In this document: in pieces, positions 59,601 through 64,000 of the stretch
How positions within the stretch are numbered: position 1 is the first letter of the stretch
Layout of the letters: every line of letters begins with the position of its first letter
Assembly (NCBI GenBank): GCA_013396915.1
Contig: VWZL01005178.1
Span: 246,053-310,052, forward strand
Direction: 5' to 3'
DNA length: 64,000 nt
Origin: Stercorarius parasiticus
Taxonomy: Eukaryota > Chordata > Aves > Charadriiformes > Stercorariidae
Made by a program: the position numbers and the translations under genes
The notes under the pieces: generated by a model
Told to the model about the DNA's origin: nothing
What the model saw: the letters and a program-made list of their open reading frames with translations, nothing else
Databases searched by the model: none

Positions 59601-62600
59601 ATGAGCTTAGAGATGAAAGGGAGAAGGAAGCAAACATGTTGCTTCAGCCTGGACCAGCTGGAATCTCTTTGTTCAGACTCATGTAAAATGTTTTGCAGCA
59701 GCTGAATCTGGAAGCAGCGTTTGTGCAGCTCGTAGCACTATGACACAGATCTAGCCACCTCACAGCCAGAGGAGACGGAAATGGACACATCAAGCCACGG
59801 TTGCTATCTGAATATCCATGGGTACTGTGGGACTGGGAACACTAAAACTACAGTCCAACTTAGCTGGAGAATACCGATCTGCATTTGGTTGTGATAAACA
59901 CCCATGGTAAGCCATTGAAAACATTTCCCACCATTATCCCTTGTGCTTTTCTAGTGCTGGCTGTTAGGTGTCTGGCTGTATTAGGTTACCACCAGCTGTG
60001 GGGCTTCTCTTGCAGAGGGGACTCTACATGGTGTCGGCTGCCTGCTGTAGACTCTGGAGTCAGCAATTCCTTCTGCTCTTTCCTAGAGTCGTTGTAAGGT
60101 TGTCTCCCAGAGCTCTTCATGCTCAACGTAAGCAGAGAAGAGCGGGAGTTGCCCATCGCTTCTCTCAGACTTTGTGTACAAATTTCTAATTGCAAAACAG
60201 ATTCCATAATTCAGTCATAACAATCTCTGCCATAGCATGCATCTGGGTAAGTGCTTTGAAAGAGGGATCCTTAAGGGAAAGACAATTGCAATAAACTGTC
60301 CTTTTGCTTGGTGGCATCTCGTTGCCAGAAGCAGCAAGCACAGACGAACAACTATACCAAGTGTTGGGTACTTTAAATATGTGATTGTGCCTCATTCCTT
60401 TGGATATAAATCTTGATTGCCTGAGAGCAGTTTGTCGTGAATCAGTTTTTTAAGACACACTTTAATTTTTATATAGAAAGGGTTTTTAAATCTGAAGCTC
60501 TTTATTCCATCTCATATATGTTTGCCCTTGCCATAATTCATGCTGTGAAGTATGGGTTTTTTCCAACCAAAATCTTCTTGTGATTCCATGGGCTGCAAAA
60601 GCAATGGAAAATTAAGGGCCTTTAATTCTGAAGAACATGCATCATGTAAATAAAAACAGGACTAGAATAAGATGCTGGTCATTGTACCTGCAATAGATCA
60701 GTAACTCAGTGGAATCCTGCATCTCATAAGCCTTTTTCTTCTGGAAAATGGTGTTTTAGCTTGGCTTAAAGCTAAATCCAGCCCTCTCCTTGTAACTGAC
60801 CTTTGTGCATCCTCATGTAAGGGCAGAATTTGTACAAATTTGAGCTCTTCTCACAGTTCAGTACAAATCACGCTGTCTTTCCTGAGGGAGATGGAGATAC
60901 AAGAGTACTGCAGGTCAGGGTTGTGGTGCATTGACAGCGCTACATAAGGAAGCTCGAACAATACCTGATTTAAGTGTAAGATTCTTACAGGGTTTTCAGG
61001 GAGGAAGAAAAACAGTGTGGTTGTCCACGGTGTTCTCAAAGGAGCTCTGCATTAAGATTCTGGAGACAGGTTTGAGTTCACCTGGTCCTTTGCCCCTCGC
61101 TTGCCTGATCACGGGAGGGAAGGCCACGTGGCAATCAAGAAAGGGACCGCGCGTTGCAGTAACTAATCACAAATCAATTTTGGCAGCCTACTCAGTGAAA
61201 AGGAATGAAAAAGCGGAGGTGGCAGGAGGGGTTTTTTAAGGCTCTCAGGAAGGGTGGTGGTTTTCTCCCGTAATTCAAAGAAACAGCAGCAAAACAAAAA
61301 AATGAACTAAAACAACAAAAATACAGTGTGTGGAAAAAGCCTGTTGGATACTTGTCTTTACACAACATCTCTCTTCATCAAGAAAACAGCTTACATACAA
61401 TGAGTTGTGCAATAGTGCTCCAGTTTGCTGGCAGCGCCCTCGTCTGTCTTCTCAAAATATTTGTCATTGGTCCAGGTGTAAATTTAGAAAAATATGTAAT
61501 AATCAGCAAAGTGAAATCAGAAAAAAGTCTCCCATCTGGTTATGCCGATAGGGTGATGGTATCTGCTCTGTGCCTGCTCCATGCACACGAGCCCACGGGA
61601 GAAGGTGACCTGTTCTGCATGGACATGTCCAGGGCAGGTGTGGTGACCAGGCACAAAAGGATGTACTCATGGCTTTTGGAAGCACGTGCTATAATAAAGC
61701 TGCCTACGCCTCCCACGGGGAAAAAGAACTGGACCATATAGAAGCGTTTCCCTGAGTCAGCTTTGACCCACAGACCAGCAGCTGGACCGAACAGCTATAT
61801 AAATATATCTGTAGGACATTTTGAAATTTGGAGACATTTTGAAATGAAAAAACCAAAACTTTTGTACAGTGGCCTAATAAGGCTATTCCAGGGTGTTTAG
61901 GGAGGGACCAAAGAAGACATAAAATTGCAACTTTGTGGTATCACAACTTAGTATCTTTTTAGCAAGAAAGGTTTTGTGTTGGGTTTTTAAAAAAAAAAAC
62001 ATTGAAAAATGCTTACTCAAACTATAGGAACCAGTAGCAACTTCACTTCCTTTTAAGACCTTTCTTTTCAACAAACAAAACCCTTCTGCTGTGAAAAGAC
62101 TCACCAGGCTGATTCTTTTGTTCTAAAAATATGAAATGCCCAACCTATCCAAGAAAAGAGCCAATCTCTCAAGAAAAACTCCAAGGCTGGAAAGGAGGAA
62201 GGTAAAACCTCCATGAGGTGCCTAGGCACATCTCTGATGTACTGACTGTGCGTAGAAGATGCTGAACTCTGTGGTGAGGATCAGCAGCGTCAGACTCTCC
62301 AGCTGATGCGAAGCTTCATCTCCTTGAGACCCGCCGTTGCTTGGATGGTGCTAGCTGGGTGCCGGCATCTAGAAGTCATGGTCCAGATCAGGGACCACTG
62401 CGCTAGTCACCGTATAAAGCCACCACGAAAGGAAGATTGGTGCCACGTTGCAGCAAGGCCACGTTGTTGTGGGATTTTTTGTTTTTTAATTGGAAAAAAA
62501 CCCAACCCTGCAGTTATCCGATGCTCCAGGCATATGTACAAAGCACGTTTAAAAATACAATAGGCATTCAAATGGGAACATTATTAATTAAAAGCCTCCA

Positions 62601-62982
62601 CGTACTGTACAAATGAAACGTTCTTCTCTCTACCTACTCAAGTCATTCATTCAGAAAAATCCTGGGAAAATGGTTAGGCTTTGCAATGTGCCCCATAGGT
62701 CAATGTATTCAGGCTCCAACAGACCAAGTGGGAGGAGTGAGTTCCAGAACGGGGAAATCTTCATTGCGAACTCCCTCTCAAAGCGAGTGCGTTCAGAAAT
62801 GTGCACAGCACGCTCACAGAAAAACGGCTCTAGCCCTTTGCCCAGCTCAAATTTTAAATGAGTCCTTTAATATATGTATATCCAACCAAGGAAGAGATGC
62901 TGACCTATGCTCCTGTCTGAAGCACAGCGGTGGGAAGGACTTTGAAGCCCTGTAGGGTCTGCAGACCCACAGCTTGCCTGCC
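56663..62982. other. Unique AT-rich stretch, palindrome at 56828, possible conserved block 56870-57300
   Basis: No gene is recognised in 6.3 kb. The block 56870-57300 is AT-rich and repeat-free (with TAATAATAGTATTGC and TGTAATTAAATATTTC) and may be conserved non-coding DNA. A faint old-repeat match (GAGCTCAGCACTTCTCGTGA) lies near 57650. Near 60250 ATCTGG|GTAAGTG is a good donor without a good acceptor. The 137-codon frame at 61328-61741 has no domain. A 13-base direct repeat at an 18-base step lies at 61815-61845. Confidence 0.45.
56828..56847. repeat. Perfect 20-base palindrome
   Basis: ATGGAACGGATCCGTTCCAT equals its own reverse complement. The next base pair outward does not match. It is CpG-containing in an AT-rich setting. 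It might bind a dimeric factor, but no known family site is identified. Confidence 0.9.
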
Positions 62983-63001
62983 TTTTTTTTTTTTTTTTTT
63001 T
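62983..63001 (+). repeat. T19 run
   Basis: Nineteen consecutive T bases. If it were the poly(A) tail of a minus-strand retrocopy, a TTTATT signal should lie just to the right and a gene body beyond; neither is seen. It is read as a simple homopolymer. Confidence 0.9.
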
Positions 63002-64000
63002 GTCCCTACTGTCTATATCCTTATGGTATAGATATACACCACAACAACCCCTTTTCTCTATGTTCCACTACCCCACGTCCCCTCTATTTAATAACAGTGG
63101 CATCCTTGAGGGTCAAACTGTCCCCGGGCAGCTCACGGCCAGTGTGGTACAGAACGTGTCCACGAGAGCTGGTCTCACAACTATTTGCTTTTCCTACGGT
63201 CCCGTACCAAAAATCCCCCTTTTGGTACAGAGATGGGTCAAAGTCTGGCTGCAGAACCCAGAGCCAAACTTCCCTCGTGCTTTAAAGTTTGGTGTTAGGT
63301 TTCAGATCCATCCCCTAGATCGGACCGGCTCGCAGTGCTCAGACCAGAACAATCCCTATCTTATTTGCTCGCTGGCTGCAAAACAGTAGGAAGATTGTCA
63401 ATACCCTGCCCCGGCCCTAATTAAAAACCCAAACTCAAATTTAATATTTCAAACATTATTTAAAATATATTAAGATAGTCAGCCTATTGCTGTTGCTCAT
63501 TACTCCGTCGAAACCTAATATTAGTAACAGCGTGTCCAGAGGACCTGGAGCATGAATTAATAATGAGGTGCTTGTGCTGGAAAACATGCGAGCGGCGGTT
63601 CCCCGAGCTGGCAGGCGGCCGGCAGAGACTGGTTCGCTCTTCTTTACACAGCGATCAAATCATCTGCTCAACAAAATCATCGGGAAGGAAAGTATTCCTG
63701 ATTAGTTTACTTCCTCTGGTTTTTGGTTGGGTTTTTTTTCCCAAAAGCGGCGAAGACGACAGGCCATCAGAAATGAAGGGGGGCACATTGGGGGAAAAAA
63801 ATCTTTAACCCCCTGGTGTTGCGGTACTGGTCAAACAGTAGCAGTGCTGGTACCTGAGCGTGATCCTCAAGCAGGTGAGGACCCGCCACGTCCTCAGCCT
63901 GCCCTCACCGTGTACATGAAGCCTCTCCTTGAGGCTTTTGACACGAGGTTTTAATTAACTCTCCCCCCCTTTCTCCTTGTCCTACCAGAAAACAAACCTG
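63002..64000. other. Unique stretch, GC-richer at its end
   Basis: No gene is recognised. A small CpG-rich patch lies at 63585-63655 (GCGAGCGGCGG, GGCGGCCGGC). At 63874 AAGCAG|GTGAGGACC is a strong donor preceded by a frame reading CWYLSVILKQ, but the acceptor side (GTCAAACAG) lacks a pyrimidine tract. The window ends without resolving whether an exon lies here. Confidence 0.4.

Noticed and set aside
61328..61741. 137-codon plus-strand frame
   Set aside because: No domain; two antisense frames overlap it; no splice or polyadenylation context.
62983..63001. T19 run as the tail of a retrocopied gene
   Set aside because: No TTTATT signal just to the right, no gene-like body beyond, and no flanking duplication seen.

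Overview
This window looks like non-coding nuclear DNA from a bird. The evidence is five truncated CR1 retrotransposon copies, two of them long and clear, with the 3' ends typical of avian CR1 (direct copies end in ATTCTATGATT-type sequence, inverted copies begin TCATAGAAT). There are also several decayed older repeats of the MIR/CORE-SINE kind and of an amniote-wide palindromic kind, very few other mobile elements, and long stretches of unique AT-rich sequence. Nothing looks bacterial, viral or organellar. I recognise no protein-coding gene, tRNA, rRNA, CRISPR array or intact transposon. The longest reading frames (about 120-200 codons) have no recognisable domains, often overlap frames on the other strand, and are what vertebrate intronic or intergenic DNA gives by chance.

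Layout. 1-10.7 kb: unique sequence with two short CR1 3' ends (1453, 6488), a MIR-like fragment near 9.0 kb and a homeodomain-type inverted repeat at 10417. 10.7-19.1 kb: three CR1 copies (10682 and 16599 inverted, 18794 direct), a weak MIR-like fragment and an old amniote repeat at 17625. 19.7-22.5 kb: an AT-rich TATATG/TACATA repeat and a T-rich/(TTG)n tract. 22.5-40 kb: mostly unique, with MIR-like pieces at 28.2 and 30.6 kb and a possible RFX X-box beside a CCAAT box at 39.55 kb. 40.2-41.2 kb: a candidate minus-strand exon and a cluster of small tandem duplications. 42.78-43.39 kb: the only CpG-island-like segment, ending in a run of GTGACT repeats with AP-1/MAF-type sites. 45-51.5 kb: possible small exons, an old SINE, a purine tract, a pyrimidine-rich strand-asymmetric block, and a 71-base candidate exon at 51357 with very strong splice signals. 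53-64 kb: AT-rich unique sequence, a candidate coding exon on the minus strand at 55296, a GGAA microsatellite, a perfect 20-base palindrome and a T19 run.

The best reading is the inside of a large gene or a gene desert, with scattered candidate exons, one possible CpG-island promoter and several stretches that look like conserved regulatory DNA. The candidate exons lie on both strands and do not join into one reading frame, so no gene model is proposed. No convincing new biological system is visible. The items most worth checking are the exons at 55296 and 51357 and the CpG island with its repeat cluster.
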